DNA of 64,000 bases, taken from Actinoplanes sichuanensis. GTDB taxonomy: Bacteria > Actinomycetota > Actinomycetes > Mycobacteriales > Micromonosporaceae. The DNA is taken from the NCBI RefSeq assembly GCF_033097365.1, contig NZ_AP028461.1, positions 10,505,501 through 10,569,500 of the forward strand, written 5' to 3'. A model generated the notes under the pieces. The model was not told the DNA's origin. It searched no databases and saw nothing but the letters and a program-made list of their open reading frames with translations. This document shows positions 33,265 through 45,513 of this stretch, piece by piece. Both the position numbers and the translations under genes were made by a program. Position 1 is the first letter of the stretch. Every line of letters starts with the position of its first letter.

Positions 33265-34050
33265 GTGATCAGTCAGTCGACGGTCCTCGCGGCGGCATTC
33301 CCGCCCAGCGTCGAGGACTTCTACCTGCCCAGCATCCTGCCGTGGAACCAGCATGAGAGCTATTGGTTCACCAAGATCACGGTCCTGGTCTGGGTGGCGG
33401 TCGCCGCGATCATCATCTTCTTCCTGACGTCGTACCGGAAACCGCAACTGGTGCCGACGAAGAAGCAGTGGCTCGCCGAGAGCATCTACGGCTTCGTGCG
33501 GAACAACGTGGCGGTCGACATGATCGGGCCGCAGGGCGTGCGCTTCGCGCCGTACCTGACGACGCTCTTCATGTTCATCCTGGTCAACAACTTCTTCGGC
33601 ATCCTGCCGTTCGTGCAGATCTCGCCGATGTCGCACATCGCGTTCCCCGCGGTGCTCGCGGTGATCAGCTACGTGATGTTCATCTGGGTCGGTGTCAAGA
33701 AGCACGGCCTGGCGTATTTCGTGCACGCCGTCAAGCCGAACGCGCCGGTGGGCATCCTGCCGCTGCTGGTCCCGATCGAGATCTTCTCCAACTTCCTGGT
33801 CCGGCCGTTCTCGCTGGCGGTTCGTCTCTTCGCCAACATGTTCGCGGGCCACATGCTGCTGCTGGTGTTCACGCTCGGCGGCTTCGCCATGATCCAGGCG
33901 AACGTCTTCCTGGCCCCGGTCTCCGTGCTGTCGTGGGTGCTGACCATCGCGATCACCTTCCTCGAGTTCATGGTGATCTGCCTGCAGGCCTACGTCTTCA
34001 CGGTGCTGACCGCGAGCTACGTCCAGGGCGCGCTCGCCGACGAGCACTGA
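33265..34050 (+). CDS. atpB: ATP synthase F0 subunit a
   Basis: Subunit a forms the proton half-channels beside the c-ring. The 261-aa membrane protein has the conserved C-terminal helices: the essential arginine is in FLVRPFSLAVRLFANMFAGH (near 190), followed by QAYVFTVLTASYVQGA. Five to six helices are visible. The GTG start has AAGG upstream and lies 15 bp after the atpZ-like gene. It opens the contiguous atpBEFHAGD run. Confidence 0.96.
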   Translation: MISQSTVLAAAFPPSVEDFYLPSILPWNQHESYWFTKITVLVWVAVAAIIIFFLTSYRKPQLVPTKKQWLAESIYGFVRNNVAVDMIGPQGVRFAPYLTTLFMFILVNNFFGILPFVQISPMSHIAFPAVLAVISYVMFIWVGVKKHGLAYFVHAVKPNAPVGILPLLVPIEIFSNFLVRPFSLAVRLFANMFAGHMLLLVFTLGGFAMIQANVFLAPVSVLSWVLTIAITFLEFMVICLQAYVFTVLTASYVQGALADEH

Positions 34051-34073
34051 GCAGTAACCCGATCTCCACGTAA

Positions 34074-34361
<288 letters not shown>

Positions 34362-34387
34362 TCGTCGACCTCGACTAGGAGGTTCTC

Positions 34388-34933
34388 ATGATCGAGCTTT
34401 ACCTGGCCGCGGCCACGGAAGAGGCGAAGCACAACCCGATCGTCCCGATCTGGCAAGAGCTCGTCATCGGCACCGTCGCCTTCGGTGTGCTCTGCTTCGT
34501 GCTGATCAAGTTCGTCTTCCCGCAGATGGAGAAGACGTTCCAGGCGCGGGTGGAGGCCATCGAGGGTGGCCTCAAGAAGGCCGAGACCGCTCAGGCCGAG
34601 GCGAACCAGCTGCTCGAGCAGTACAAGGCGCAGCTCGCCGAGGCCCGGACCGAGGCCGCTCGCATCCGCGACGAGGCCCGGGCCGACGCCGAGGGCATCC
34701 GTCAGGACGTGCTGGCGAAGGCTCGCGAGGAGTCGGACCGCATCATCGCGGCCGGCAACGAGCAGCTCGCCGCCCAGCGTGAGTCCATCGTGCGGGAGCT
34801 CCGCTCCGAGGTCGGCACGCTTGCGGTCGACCTGGCCGGCAAGATCGTCGGCGAGTCGCTCGCTGACGAGGCCCGTACCCGTGGCACCGTCGAGCGGTTC
34901 ATCGCCGACCTCGACACGGCGGGACAGCGCTGA
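34388..34933 (+). CDS. atpF: ATP synthase F0 subunit b
   Basis: Subunit b is the peripheral stalk that holds F1 to the membrane. The 181-aa protein has one N-terminal membrane helix (about 20-45, ELVIGTVAFGVLCFVLIKFVF) and then a long charged coiled coil rich in Ala, Glu and Arg. AGGAGG precedes the ATG. Its TGA overlaps the atpH ATG by one base, so b and delta are coupled. Confidence 0.95.
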   Translation: MIELYLAAATEEAKHNPIVPIWQELVIGTVAFGVLCFVLIKFVFPQMEKTFQARVEAIEGGLKKAETAQAEANQLLEQYKAQLAEARTEAARIRDEARADAEGIRQDVLAKAREESDRIIAAGNEQLAAQRESIVRELRSEVGTLAVDLAGKIVGESLADEARTRGTVERFIADLDTAGQR

Positions 34934-35757
34934 TGACGTCCCCGAGCGTAAGCCGCGAGGCCTACGGCGCGGCGTCGGACCGGCTGGTCGCCGAGACCGC
35001 GTCGATCACGGCTCCGCAGCTGGTGACGGTCGCCGACGAGATTCTGTCGGTGGCCGGCCTGCTGCGGTCCGACCTTCGTCTGCGTCGGGCGCTGACCGAC
35101 CCGTCCCGGCCCGGTTCCGACCGTGCCGGGCTGATCGAGTCGCTGCTGGCCGGCAAGGTCTCCAAGGCCGCTGTCGACGCGGTGAGCACGCTGGTGGCCG
35201 GTCGGTTCGCCCGTCCGGGTCAGCTGCTGGACGCGACGGAACACCTGGGCGTCGACGCGCTTCTCGCGTCGGCGGAGCGCGACGGCAAGCTCGCCGACGT
35301 CGAGGACGAGCTGTTCCGGTTCGGCCAGATCGTCGCCGGCGACAACGCCCTGACCAGTGCCCTGAGCGACGCGAACGCCTCGCTCGGGGGCCGGGTTAAG
35401 CTGGTGGAGGACTTGCTCAAGGGCAAGGCCCACGTCGTCACCGTCCGGCTCGTCGAAGTGGCGCTCACCGGTTTCGGTGGCCGTGGCTTCGAGGCCTCGC
35501 TCACCCGCCTGGTCGAGGCGACCGCCGCCAAGCGCGACCGTGAGGTGGCGTATGTGACGGTGGCCAAGCCGCTCACCGACGCCGAGGAGCAGGCCCTGGC
35601 CGCGAAGCTGTCCGGGGTGTACGGCCGTGGCGTGTCGCTGAAGGTGGACGTCGTACCAGGCGTTCTCGGTGGTGTCAGCGTCCGGGTCGGTTCCGACCTT
35701 TACGACGGCACGGTCCTGCGCAAGCTGAACGCAGCCAAGCAGGCGTTCGCCAAATAG
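34933..35757 (+). CDS. atpH: ATP synthase F1 subunit delta
   Basis: Delta caps F1 and binds subunit b. At 274 aa it is longer than the ~180-aa E. coli form, as is usual in Actinobacteria. The C-terminal family signature reads KLSGVYGRGVSLKVDVVPGVLGGVSVRVGSDLYDGTV. It begins on the last base of atpF and leaves 75 bp before atpA. Confidence 0.95.
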   Translation: MTSPSVSREAYGAASDRLVAETASITAPQLVTVADEILSVAGLLRSDLRLRRALTDPSRPGSDRAGLIESLLAGKVSKAAVDAVSTLVAGRFARPGQLLDATEHLGVDALLASAERDGKLADVEDELFRFGQIVAGDNALTSALSDANASLGGRVKLVEDLLKGKAHVVTVRLVEVALTGFGGRGFEASLTRLVEATAAKRDREVAYVTVAKPLTDAEEQALAAKLSGVYGRGVSLKVDVVPGVLGGVSVRVGSDLYDGTVLRKLNAAKQAFAK

Positions 35758-35832
35758 CTTTTTCCCCTCGATTCCCATCGAGAAGCCCCCTCGGCGGCGG
35801 TGACGTCCCGAGCTAGACAGAGAAGGCAGAGG

Positions 35833-37380
<1,548 letters not shown>

Positions 37381-37382
37381 GC

Positions 37383-39760
<2,378 letters not shown>

Positions 39761-39781
39761 CGATCCGTCGGTCGTTCAGGG

Positions 39782-39811
39782 AGCCGCGCCGGTGAATACC
39801 GGCGCGGCTTT
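39782..39811 (+). terminator. Intrinsic terminator between atpD and the LCP gene
   Basis: A perfect 12-bp GC-rich stem (39782-39793 with 39798-39809) has a GAAT loop and is followed by TTCGCG, so the T-run is short (CTTT overlapping the stem end). It closes the atpB-atpD run and isolates atpC, which lies 1.3 kb further on. Confidence 0.85.
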
Positions 39812-39859
39812 CGCGTTCCCGGGTACCCCTTCCACAGCATTCGCGCAGGTCAACGTGGG

Positions 39860-39865
39860 TATGCT
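39860..39865 (+). promoter_or_regulatory. -10 hexamer giving a leaderless LCP start
   Basis: TATGCT lies six bases before the LCP GTG at 39872. It is downstream of the atpD terminator, so it could drive the LCP gene and atpC. Confidence 0.4.
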
Positions 39866-39871
39866 TGCGCG

Positions 39872-40999
39872 GTGCCACAGTCGAGGAAACGCCGCGGTGC
39901 GCCCATGTGGGCGCGGCTCTGTGCCGCCTTCGGGTGCGTGCTCATGGTCAGCAGCGGCGGTGTCCTGGTCACCGGGCAGGCTCTCCTCGCGCGCTACACG
40001 GGTGCGGTCGACGCCGGCGGCAGCCTGATCGGTGACCCGGCGTCGGGTGCGCCGCGTGCCGACGCCGACATCAGGGGCCCGCTCAACATCCTGCTCGCCG
40101 GGATCGATCCGCGCGACGACTCGCAGGCCCCGCGCTCGGACTCGATCATCGTGGCGCACGTGCCGGCCTCGATGGACCGGATCTACCTGTTCTCCATCCC
40201 CCGTGACCTGTATGTGCAGATTCCGCCGTTCGCCAAGACCGGCTTCGGCGGCACGACCGCCAAGATCAATTCCGCGATGTCGTACGGCAGCGACGTCGGC
40301 AACGGCACGCACGACGTCAAGCAGGGCTTCCAGTTACTTGCCCAGACGGTCAGCGCCTTCACCGGGATCCACACGTTCGACGCCGGAGCGATCATCAACT
40401 TCGGCGGGTTCAAGAAGATCGTCGAGGCCATGGGTGGCGTCACCATGACGATCGACCAGAACGTGCGGTCCGAGCACCTCCAGCCGGATGGCAGGGCCCG
40501 TCCGAAGAGTGCGGCCTGTGCCGGCGGTGGATGCGACCATCCGTACATCGGGCCGCAGAAGGTCTACCGGAAGGGCACCTACCACCTGCAGGCGTGGGAG
40601 GCGCTCGACTACGTGCGCCAGCGGTATGGGCTGCCCAACGGCGACTACGACAGGCAGCGGCACCAGCAGCAGTTCATCAAGGCGATGGCCGAGCAGGCGA
40701 TGAGCAGGGACGTGGTGACCGACCCGACCAAGCTGCTCGCGGTGCTCGACGCGGCGGGCGATTCGCTGACCTTCGACGGCGGTGGCAGCAGCGTCGTCGA
40801 CTGGGGGCTCGCGCTCAAGGGCATCGATACCGGCGACATGACGTTGATCAAGCTGCCTGGCGGGGGGTTGTTCCAGAACGGGACGTATCTGGGGGAGCAG
40901 TTGGAGCCGTCGACCGCCCGGTTCTTCCAGGCCGTCGCCGAGGACCGGATCGGGGCTTTCCTGCTCGACAATCCGACCTACGCTGCTCAGGACGGCTGA
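39872..40999 (+). CDS. LytR-CpsA-Psr (LCP) family protein
   Basis: LCP enzymes attach glycopolymers such as arabinogalactan or teichoic acids to peptidoglycan on the outer face of the membrane. The 375-aa protein has a basic cytoplasmic start, one membrane anchor (about 13-38) and the LCP domain. Signature segments are LNILLAGIDPRDD, RSDSIIVAHV, LFSIPRDLYVQIP, GGFKKIVEAMGGVTM and ALDYVRQRYGLPNGDYDRQRHQQQ, which include the Asp and Arg residues that bind the polyprenyl-phosphate substrate. A Cys pair (CAGGGC) lies in the loop. The gene is wedged between atpD and atpC, which is unusual. Confidence 0.92.
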   Translation: MPQSRKRRGAPMWARLCAAFGCVLMVSSGGVLVTGQALLARYTGAVDAGGSLIGDPASGAPRADADIRGPLNILLAGIDPRDDSQAPRSDSIIVAHVPASMDRIYLFSIPRDLYVQIPPFAKTGFGGTTAKINSAMSYGSDVGNGTHDVKQGFQLLAQTVSAFTGIHTFDAGAIINFGGFKKIVEAMGGVTMTIDQNVRSEHLQPDGRARPKSAACAGGGCDHPYIGPQKVYRKGTYHLQAWEALDYVRQRYGLPNGDYDRQRHQQQFIKAMAEQAMSRDVVTDPTKLLAVLDAAGDSLTFDGGGSSVVDWGLALKGIDTGDMTLIKLPGGGLFQNGTYLGEQLEPSTARFFQAVAEDRIGAFLLDNPTYAAQDG

Positions 41000-41060
41000 G
41001 GCGGTACCCCGTACCACGTCGACGTTCGTCGCCGATTAGACTTCACCCGTTCGGTTCGTA

Positions 41061-41111
41061 GCATCTGAGGGATTCCCGGCGCCTGAGGGATTCGTCGCAC
41101 CTGAGGGGAAC
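41061..41111 (+). repeat. Three 18-bp tandem repeats forming the atpC leader
   Basis: GCATCTGAGGGATTC (41061-41075), GCGCCTGAGGGATTC (41079-41093) and GCACCTGAGGGGAAC (41097-41111) recur every 18 bp. The last copy contains the Shine-Dalgarno sequence (GAGGGGAA) of atpC. The leader thus holds three copies of a ribosome-site-like element. Confidence 0.85.
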
Positions 41112-41114
41112 AGC

Positions 41115-41396
41115 GTGGCCAACCAGCTGCACGTCGAGGTCGTCGCCGTCGAGGAGAAGGTCTGGGTCGGAGAGGCCGAGATGCTCGTCGCGCGCACCAC
41201 CGAGGGCGAGATCGGTGTGCTCCCGGGCCACGCGCCGCTGCTCGGTCTGCTGAAGGAGCCGTCCCAGGTGCGGGTCAAGCTCGCCGGTGGCGACCAGCTG
41301 ACCTACGACGTCGCCGGTGGCTTCCTCTCGATCGACGCGAACGGCGTGACAGTCCTCGCCGAGAGCGCGACGCCCGCCACGCCCGAGTCCCGCTGA
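41115..41396 (+). CDS. atpC: ATP synthase F1 subunit epsilon
   Basis: Epsilon binds gamma at the foot of the central stalk and inhibits ATP hydrolysis. The 93-aa protein has the beta-sandwich domain (HVEVVAVEEKVWVGEAEMLVARTTEGEIGVLPGHAPLLG) but ends after about 90 residues. The C-terminal two-helix arm is thus almost absent, as in the short epsilon subunits of several actinomycetes. It is separated from atpD by a terminator and the LCP gene and must be expressed from a different transcript or by readthrough. The GTG start lies just after the 18-bp repeats. Confidence 0.94.
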   Translation: MANQLHVEVVAVEEKVWVGEAEMLVARTTEGEIGVLPGHAPLLGLLKEPSQVRVKLAGGDQLTYDVAGGFLSIDANGVTVLAESATPATPESR

Positions 41397-41404
41397 CTCC
41401 GGCG

Positions 41405-41872
41405 ATGCGGATTCTGGAAGTCGCCGGAATCTGCGTCGTCGCGCTGCTCGCACTACTCTTCTCGATCTTCTTCCGCCGCCGGCTGCTCATGCTCGGCGGC
41501 GGAACCATTCGCCTCCAGGTGCACATCAACACGATCGTGCCCGGCCGCGGCTGGTCGCCCGGCCTCGGCCAGTTCGTCGGTGACGAGCTCCGGTTCCACC
41601 GCATGTTCAGCCTGGCGATCCGGCCCAAGCGGGTCCTCGACAGACGGTTCCTCACGGTGGAGGAGCGGCGCCTGCCGGCCGGTCCGGAGCGTCTCACCAT
41701 GCCGGGGCACTGGGTGGTCCTCCGCTGCCGTACCGCCGATTCGGTGATCGAGATCGCGATGGCCGACACCACGGTGACCGGCTTCCTCTCCTGGCTCGAG
41801 GCCGGCCCGCCCCGCGACCCGGGCAGCCTGCGCGGCCGGCCGGTGTTCGGCCCCCGCCCCATCGAGGGCTGA
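41405..41872 (+). CDS. DUF2550 family membrane protein
   Basis: This 155-aa protein has one N-terminal transmembrane helix followed by RRR and a cytoplasmic or periplasmic domain of about 130 residues. It matches the DUF2550 proteins that follow atpC in many Actinobacteria, including mycobacteria. The function is unknown. The ATG is eight bases after the atpC stop, so the two are co-transcribed. Confidence 0.88.
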   Translation: MRILEVAGICVVALLALLFSIFFRRRLLMLGGGTIRLQVHINTIVPGRGWSPGLGQFVGDELRFHRMFSLAIRPKRVLDRRFLTVEERRLPAGPERLTMPGHWVVLRCRTADSVIEIAMADTTVTGFLSWLEAGPPRDPGSLRGRPVFGPRPIEG

Positions 41873-41925
41873 CTTTCCCGGCCGCGTTCCTCGGATTGGC
41901 CGTCGTTTCGAGCCCGCCGGTTTCG

Positions 41926-41931
41926 TAACGT
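41926..41931 (+). promoter_or_regulatory. -10 hexamer giving a leaderless phzF-like start
   Basis: TAACGT lies six bases before ATG 41938, and no Shine-Dalgarno sequence is present between them. Confidence 0.4.
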
Positions 41932-41937
41932 CGGTTC

Positions 41938-42753
41938 ATGCGGATCAGAATCGTCGACGCCTTCACCGACCGGCCGTTCGCCGGGAACCCCGCCGGAGTG
42001 GTGGTCCTGGACGGGGACGAGTTCCCCGCCGAAGAGTGGATGCAGCAGGTCGCAGCCGAGGTCCACCAGGCCGAGACGGCGTTCGTCCGGCGACTGCCGG
42101 AGGGGTCCGAGGCCGACTGGGCGCTGCGCTGGTTCACCCCGGCGGTCGAGGTGGCGCTCTGCGGGCACGCCACGCTGGCCACCACGCACGTGCTGCACCG
42201 GGCCGGGTTGATCAGCGGGCGGGCCGGCTACCGGACGCTCAGTGGCGTCCTGACCGCCGCCGTCGGCGACGGCGGGCTGATCACCCTCGACTTCCCGACC
42301 GCCCCGCTCCGCCCGATCGACGCCGACCCGGAGCTCGTGGCCGCCCTCGGGGTGGACTCCCGGACCGTCCTGCACACCGGCCCCAACACCGACGACCTGC
42401 TGTTCGAGGTGGCCGACGAGAAGGCGGTCCGTGCCCTCGACCCCGATCTGCGGACGGTGGCCCGGCTGACCCGGCGCGGCGTCATCGTCACGGCGGCCGC
42501 CGAAGACCCGGCATCGGGCTACGACTTCGTCTCCCGCTTCTTCGCCCCGGCCGTGGGGGTCGACGAGGACCCGGTCACCGGAAGCGCTCACACGGCCCTC
42601 ACACCGTTCTGGGCGGGGAAGCTGGGCCGCACCGACCTGACCGGCTACCAGGCGTCTCCCCGGGGCGGCCTGGTCCGCGTGAGCCTGCACGGCGACCGGA
42701 CCCACCTGAGCGGCCACGCGGTGACCACCATCGACGGCGACCTCCTGCCCTGA
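41938..42753 (+). CDS. PhzF-family isomerase/epimerase-like protein
   Basis: This 271-aa protein has the PhzF (diaminopimelate epimerase-like) double hotdog fold. The N-terminus is RIVDAFTDRPFAGNPAGVV, followed by QAETAFV (catalytic Glu equivalent), LRWFTPAVEVALCGHATLA and, in the C-terminal half, VDEDPVTGSAHTAL. In phenazine producers PhzF isomerises DHHA, but no phenazine genes are present. Most members have unknown substrates, so only the fold and likely isomerase chemistry are claimed. It is monocistronic and convergent with the next VOC gene. Confidence 0.92.
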   Translation: MRIRIVDAFTDRPFAGNPAGVVVLDGDEFPAEEWMQQVAAEVHQAETAFVRRLPEGSEADWALRWFTPAVEVALCGHATLATTHVLHRAGLISGRAGYRTLSGVLTAAVGDGGLITLDFPTAPLRPIDADPELVAALGVDSRTVLHTGPNTDDLLFEVADEKAVRALDPDLRTVARLTRRGVIVTAAAEDPASGYDFVSRFFAPAVGVDEDPVTGSAHTALTPFWAGKLGRTDLTGYQASPRGGLVRVSLHGDRTHLSGHAVTTIDGDLLP

Positions 42754-42766
42754 CCCGCCGCCCCGG

Positions 42767-43150
42767 TCAGGTGTCGGCGACCAGTTCGACCTCGTAGCCC
42801 CAGGCGTCGGTCAGGTAGGCGGCGTAGCAGTCCGGCCCGCCCGCGTGCGGGTATCGGTCGGCGAACAACGGGGACCACCCGTGCACGGCCGATTCGGTGG
42901 CCAGGCGGTCGACCATGGTCGGTGGGCCGGCCTGGAAGGCCAGATGGTTGAGGCCGGGGGCGAGGCGGTCGTGTGTGGTGCCGGAGAGGGCGGGGGACTG
43001 CTCCAGGACCAGGTAGAGGGCGCCGTACTTCCAGGAGCGGCCGGCCGGCCACTCCTGGAACGGCGTCCAACCGAGGGAGTCCAGCAGCCAGCCCCACGGG
43101 CGGAGGGCGCCGGCCAGATCGGGCACCCACAGTTCGATGTGGTGGATCAT
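42767..43150 (-). CDS. VOC/glyoxalase-fold protein
   Basis: This 127-aa single VOC domain begins [21 protein letters not shown] and ends DAWGYEVELVADT, with candidate metal ligands at His4 and the C-terminal Glu. Its ATG overlaps the stop of the cobalamin adenosyltransferase gene (ATGA), which fixes the start and shows coupling. An earlier ATG at 43177 lies inside that gene. The substrate is unknown. Mce, further on at 61.9 kb, belongs to the same superfamily but is not similar enough to suggest the same reaction. Confidence 0.85.
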   Translation of the reverse strand: MIHHIELWVPDLAGALRPWGWLLDSLGWTPFQEWPAGRSWKYGALYLVLEQSPALSGTTHDRLAPGLNHLAFQAGPPTMVDRLATESAVHGWSPLFADRYPHAGGPDCYAAYLTDAWGYEVELVADT

Positions 43151-43725
43151 CGCCCGCGTGCGCCGCCGGGAACCCATTTCACGTCGCCCGACGGATTGGC
43201 CACCCGGGACAGGATGAACAGCAGATCGGAGAGACGGTTCAGGTATTTCAGCGGCAGCACGCTGGTCGTCGACGGCTCCAGCTCATAGAGGGCCCAGGCG
43301 GTGCGCTCGGCTCGGCGGGCGACGGTACGGGCCACGTGCAGGAGTGCCGCGCCCGGAGTGCCGCCCGGGAGGATGAAACTGTCCAGCGCCGCCAGCCGTT
43401 CGTTGAACTCGTCGCACCAGCCCTCCAGCCTCGTCACATAGGCCTCGGTGATGCGCAGCGGCGGGTACGGCGGGTCGTCGCTCAGCGGATTGCCCAGATC
43501 GGCGCCCAGGTCGAACAGGTCGTTCTGAATGGTGGCGAGCACCTGCCGGACGTCGTCGGGCAGGTCACCGAGGGCGATCGCGGCGCCCAGGGACGCGTTG
43601 CACTCGTCGGCGTCGGCGTACGCGGCGATCCGTGGTGAGGTCTTCGGCGCGAGCTCGTTGTTGACCATCCTGGTCTGCCCGCCGTCGCCGGCCCGGGTGT
43701 AAATGCGGGTGAGATGCACAGCCAT
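43147..43725 (-). CDS. ATP:cob(I)alamin adenosyltransferase, PduO type
   Basis: This 192-aa enzyme adds the adenosyl group to cob(I)alamin, making coenzyme B12 for methylmalonyl-CoA mutase and other mutases. Signatures are [13 protein letters not shown] at the N-terminus (ATP-binding), [10 protein letters not shown] and the C-terminal [13 protein letters not shown]...[19 protein letters not shown] 43725 gives the standard N-terminus; 13 extra codons upstream are unsupported. It is divergent from murA with a 42-bp gap, the same neighbour pair known in mycobacteria. It fits with mce and meaB at the right end of the window. Confidence 0.95.
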   Translation of the reverse strand: MAVHLTRIYTRAGDGGQTRMVNNELAPKTSPRIAAYADADECNASLGAAIALGDLPDDVRQVLATIQNDLFDLGADLGNPLSDDPPYPPLRITEAYVTRLEGWCDEFNERLAALDSFILPGGTPGAALLHVARTVARRAERTAWALYELEPSTTSVLPLKYLNRLSDLLFILSRVANPSGDVKWVPGGARGR

Positions 43726-43767
43726 GCGCCCCACCCTACGAGGCGCGAGTGGGCCGGGGACCATACG

Positions 43768-45054
43768 ATGGCCCGCGTGGATGTGATCAGGGTGAAGGGC
43801 GGGGCACGCCTCGCCGGCGACGTCAAGGTGGGCGGCGCGAAGAACTCGGCACTCAAGCTGATGGCGGTCGCGCTGCTGGCCGAGGGGCGCAGCGTGGTGT
43901 CGAACGTGCCCCGGATCACCGACATCGCCATCATGGCCGAGGTGCTGCGGCGGCTGGGCTGCGACGTCACGCTCGACGGCACCGAGGCGGTCATCGACGT
44001 GCCCGCCGAGCCGGGCAGCGAGGCCGACTACGACCTGGTGCGGCGGCTACGCGCGTCGATCTGCGTGCTCGGTCCGTTGCTGGCCCGCCGCGGCTACGTG
44101 CGGGTGGCGCTGCCCGGTGGCGACATGATCGGCTCCCGTGGTCTCGACATGCACGTGTCGGGCCTGGCCCGGATGGGTGCGGAGATCTCCGGCGAGCACG
44201 GCTTCGTGATCGCGTCGGCGCCCGGTGGGCTGCACGGGGCGAAGATCTGGCTGGACTTCCCGAGTGTCGGCGCCACCGAGAACATTCTGATGGCCGCGGT
44301 CCTGGCCAAGGGCGTCACGGAGATCGACAACGCGGCGCGGGAGCCGGAGATCGTCGACATCTGCGACATGCTGACCGCGATGGGCGCGAAGATCGAGGGC
44401 GCCGGTTCGTCCACCCTGATCGTCGAGGGGGTGGAGGCCCTCAAGCCGGTGCGCCACCAGACGATCGGTGACCGGATCGTCGGCGGCACCTGGGCGTTCG
44501 CGTCGGCGATGACCCGTGGCGACGTGACCGTGCACGGGGTCCGGCCGGAGTTCCTGGACCTGGCACTGGACAAGTTGGTGACCGCGGGTGCGACGGTCGA
44601 GCCGGGGGACAACCGGTTCCGGGTGCGGATGGACGACCGGCCGCGCGGTGTCGACATCGTGACGCTGCCCTACCCGGGGTTCGCGACCGATCTGCTGCCG
44701 ATGGCGCTGGGGCTGGCCGCGGTGGCCGAGGGGTCGTCGCTGATCACCGAGAACATCTTCGATGGACGGTTCATGTTCGTGAACGAGATGGTGCGGCTGG
44801 GTGCCGACATCCGTACCGACGGGCACCACGCCGTCGTGAACGGGCGGGACAAGCTGTCCGGGGCGCCGGTGCGGGCCACCGACATCCGGGCCGGTGCCGG
44901 TCTGGTCATCGCCGGGCTGTGCGCGGACGGGGTGACCGAGGTGGGCGAGGTGCACCACATCGACCGCGGCTACCCGGACTTCGTCTCCGACCTGGAGAGC
45001 CTGGGGGTGGAGGTCGAGCGGACCGACGTGCCGGAGCCGACGTTCGATTTCTGA
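43768..45054 (+). CDS. murA: UDP-N-acetylglucosamine 1-carboxyvinyltransferase
   Basis: MurA transfers enolpyruvate from PEP to UDP-GlcNAc, the first committed step of peptidoglycan synthesis. The 428-aa protein has [30 protein letters not shown] and the active-site loop [16 protein letters not shown]. The loop residue that is Cys115 in E. coli is Asp here (Asp119, or Asp116 from the alternative GTG). That change is known from mycobacteria to make MurA insensitive to fosfomycin. GTG 43777 is a credible alternative start: it gives [12 protein letters not shown], like the E. coli N-terminus, and TACGAT lies seven bases before it. Confidence 0.96.
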   Translation: MARVDVIRVKGGARLAGDVKVGGAKNSALKLMAVALLAEGRSVVSNVPRITDIAIMAEVLRRLGCDVTLDGTEAVIDVPAEPGSEADYDLVRRLRASICVLGPLLARRGYVRVALPGGDMIGSRGLDMHVSGLARMGAEISGEHGFVIASAPGGLHGAKIWLDFPSVGATENILMAAVLAKGVTEIDNAAREPEIVDICDMLTAMGAKIEGAGSSTLIVEGVEALKPVRHQTIGDRIVGGTWAFASAMTRGDVTVHGVRPEFLDLALDKLVTAGATVEPGDNRFRVRMDDRPRGVDIVTLPYPGFATDLLPMALGLAAVAEGSSLITENIFDGRFMFVNEMVRLGADIRTDGHHAVVNGRDKLSGAPVRATDIRAGAGLVIAGLCADGVTEVGEVHHIDRGYPDFVSDLESLGVEVERTDVPEPTFDF

Positions 45055-45059
45055 GGTCC

Positions 45060-45395
45060 TCACAGGGAGGCCACCAGGCGGCGGGCCTCCTCCACCTCTT
45101 CGGAGAAGACCAGCACACTGACCCGGCCGTCGCGCCGGATCGCCGTGGTGGTTCGGATGCCCGCGTCGGACAGCAGTCGCCGGATCTCGTCGGCGACCTC
45201 GGGCTCGTCGGTGACGGCGGCCGGCCACAGCAGGCCGTAGTCGTCCGGCTCTCCGAAGATCGTCAGACCGTCGGGAGCCGTCTCGGGTGCGACGGTGGGT
45301 TGCAGGCCCATGCGCCAGAACACGGCGCCGAGGAAGCCGACCAGACCGACGGCGATCAGCGGTCCGATGAGGTACCAGCCGTCGCTCGTGGCCAT
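45060..45395 (-). CDS. Small membrane protein of unknown function
   Basis: This 111-aa protein has one transmembrane helix (about 8-28, YLIGPLIAVGLVGFLGAVFW). A soluble domain of about 60 residues (VADEIRRLLSDAGIRTTTAIRRDGRVSVLVFSEEVEEARRL) has the beta-alpha-beta look of a small DUF2007/SPOR-like fold. I do not recognise a family with confidence. It is convergent with murA (5-bp gap). GTG 45401 is an alternative start two codons earlier. Confidence 0.75.
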   Translation of the reverse strand: MATSDGWYLIGPLIAVGLVGFLGAVFWRMGLQPTVAPETAPDGLTIFGEPDDYGLLWPAAVTDEPEVADEIRRLLSDAGIRTTTAIRRDGRVSVLVFSEEVEEARRLVASL

Positions 45396-45465
45396 GGGCA
45401 CAGTCTGGCACCGCGGTCGTCGGTTTTCCGGTGATTCGCCCCGAACGGGAGCCAGGCTGAACCTC

Positions 45466-45473
45466 CGTTAAGG
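45466..45473 (+). promoter_or_regulatory. CGTTAAGG motif upstream of the hydroxybutyryl-CoA dehydrogenase gene
   Basis: CGTTAAGG lies 40 bases before ATG 45514, in the context CTGAACCTCCGTTAAGG. Nearly the same sequence (CTGACCCATCGTTAAGG) lies 43 bases before the thiolase gene at 62414. TAAACT at 45482-45487 could be a -10 element downstream of it. Confidence 0.4.
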
Positions 45474-45513
45474 AACGCCGGTAAACTGACGTCCTCTCAC
45501 GAAGGAGTGGATC

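Noticed and set aside
41938..42753. Phenazine biosynthesis locus
   Set aside because: Only a PhzF-family protein is present; no phzA/B/D/E/G or similar genes are nearby, and the family is widespread without phenazines.
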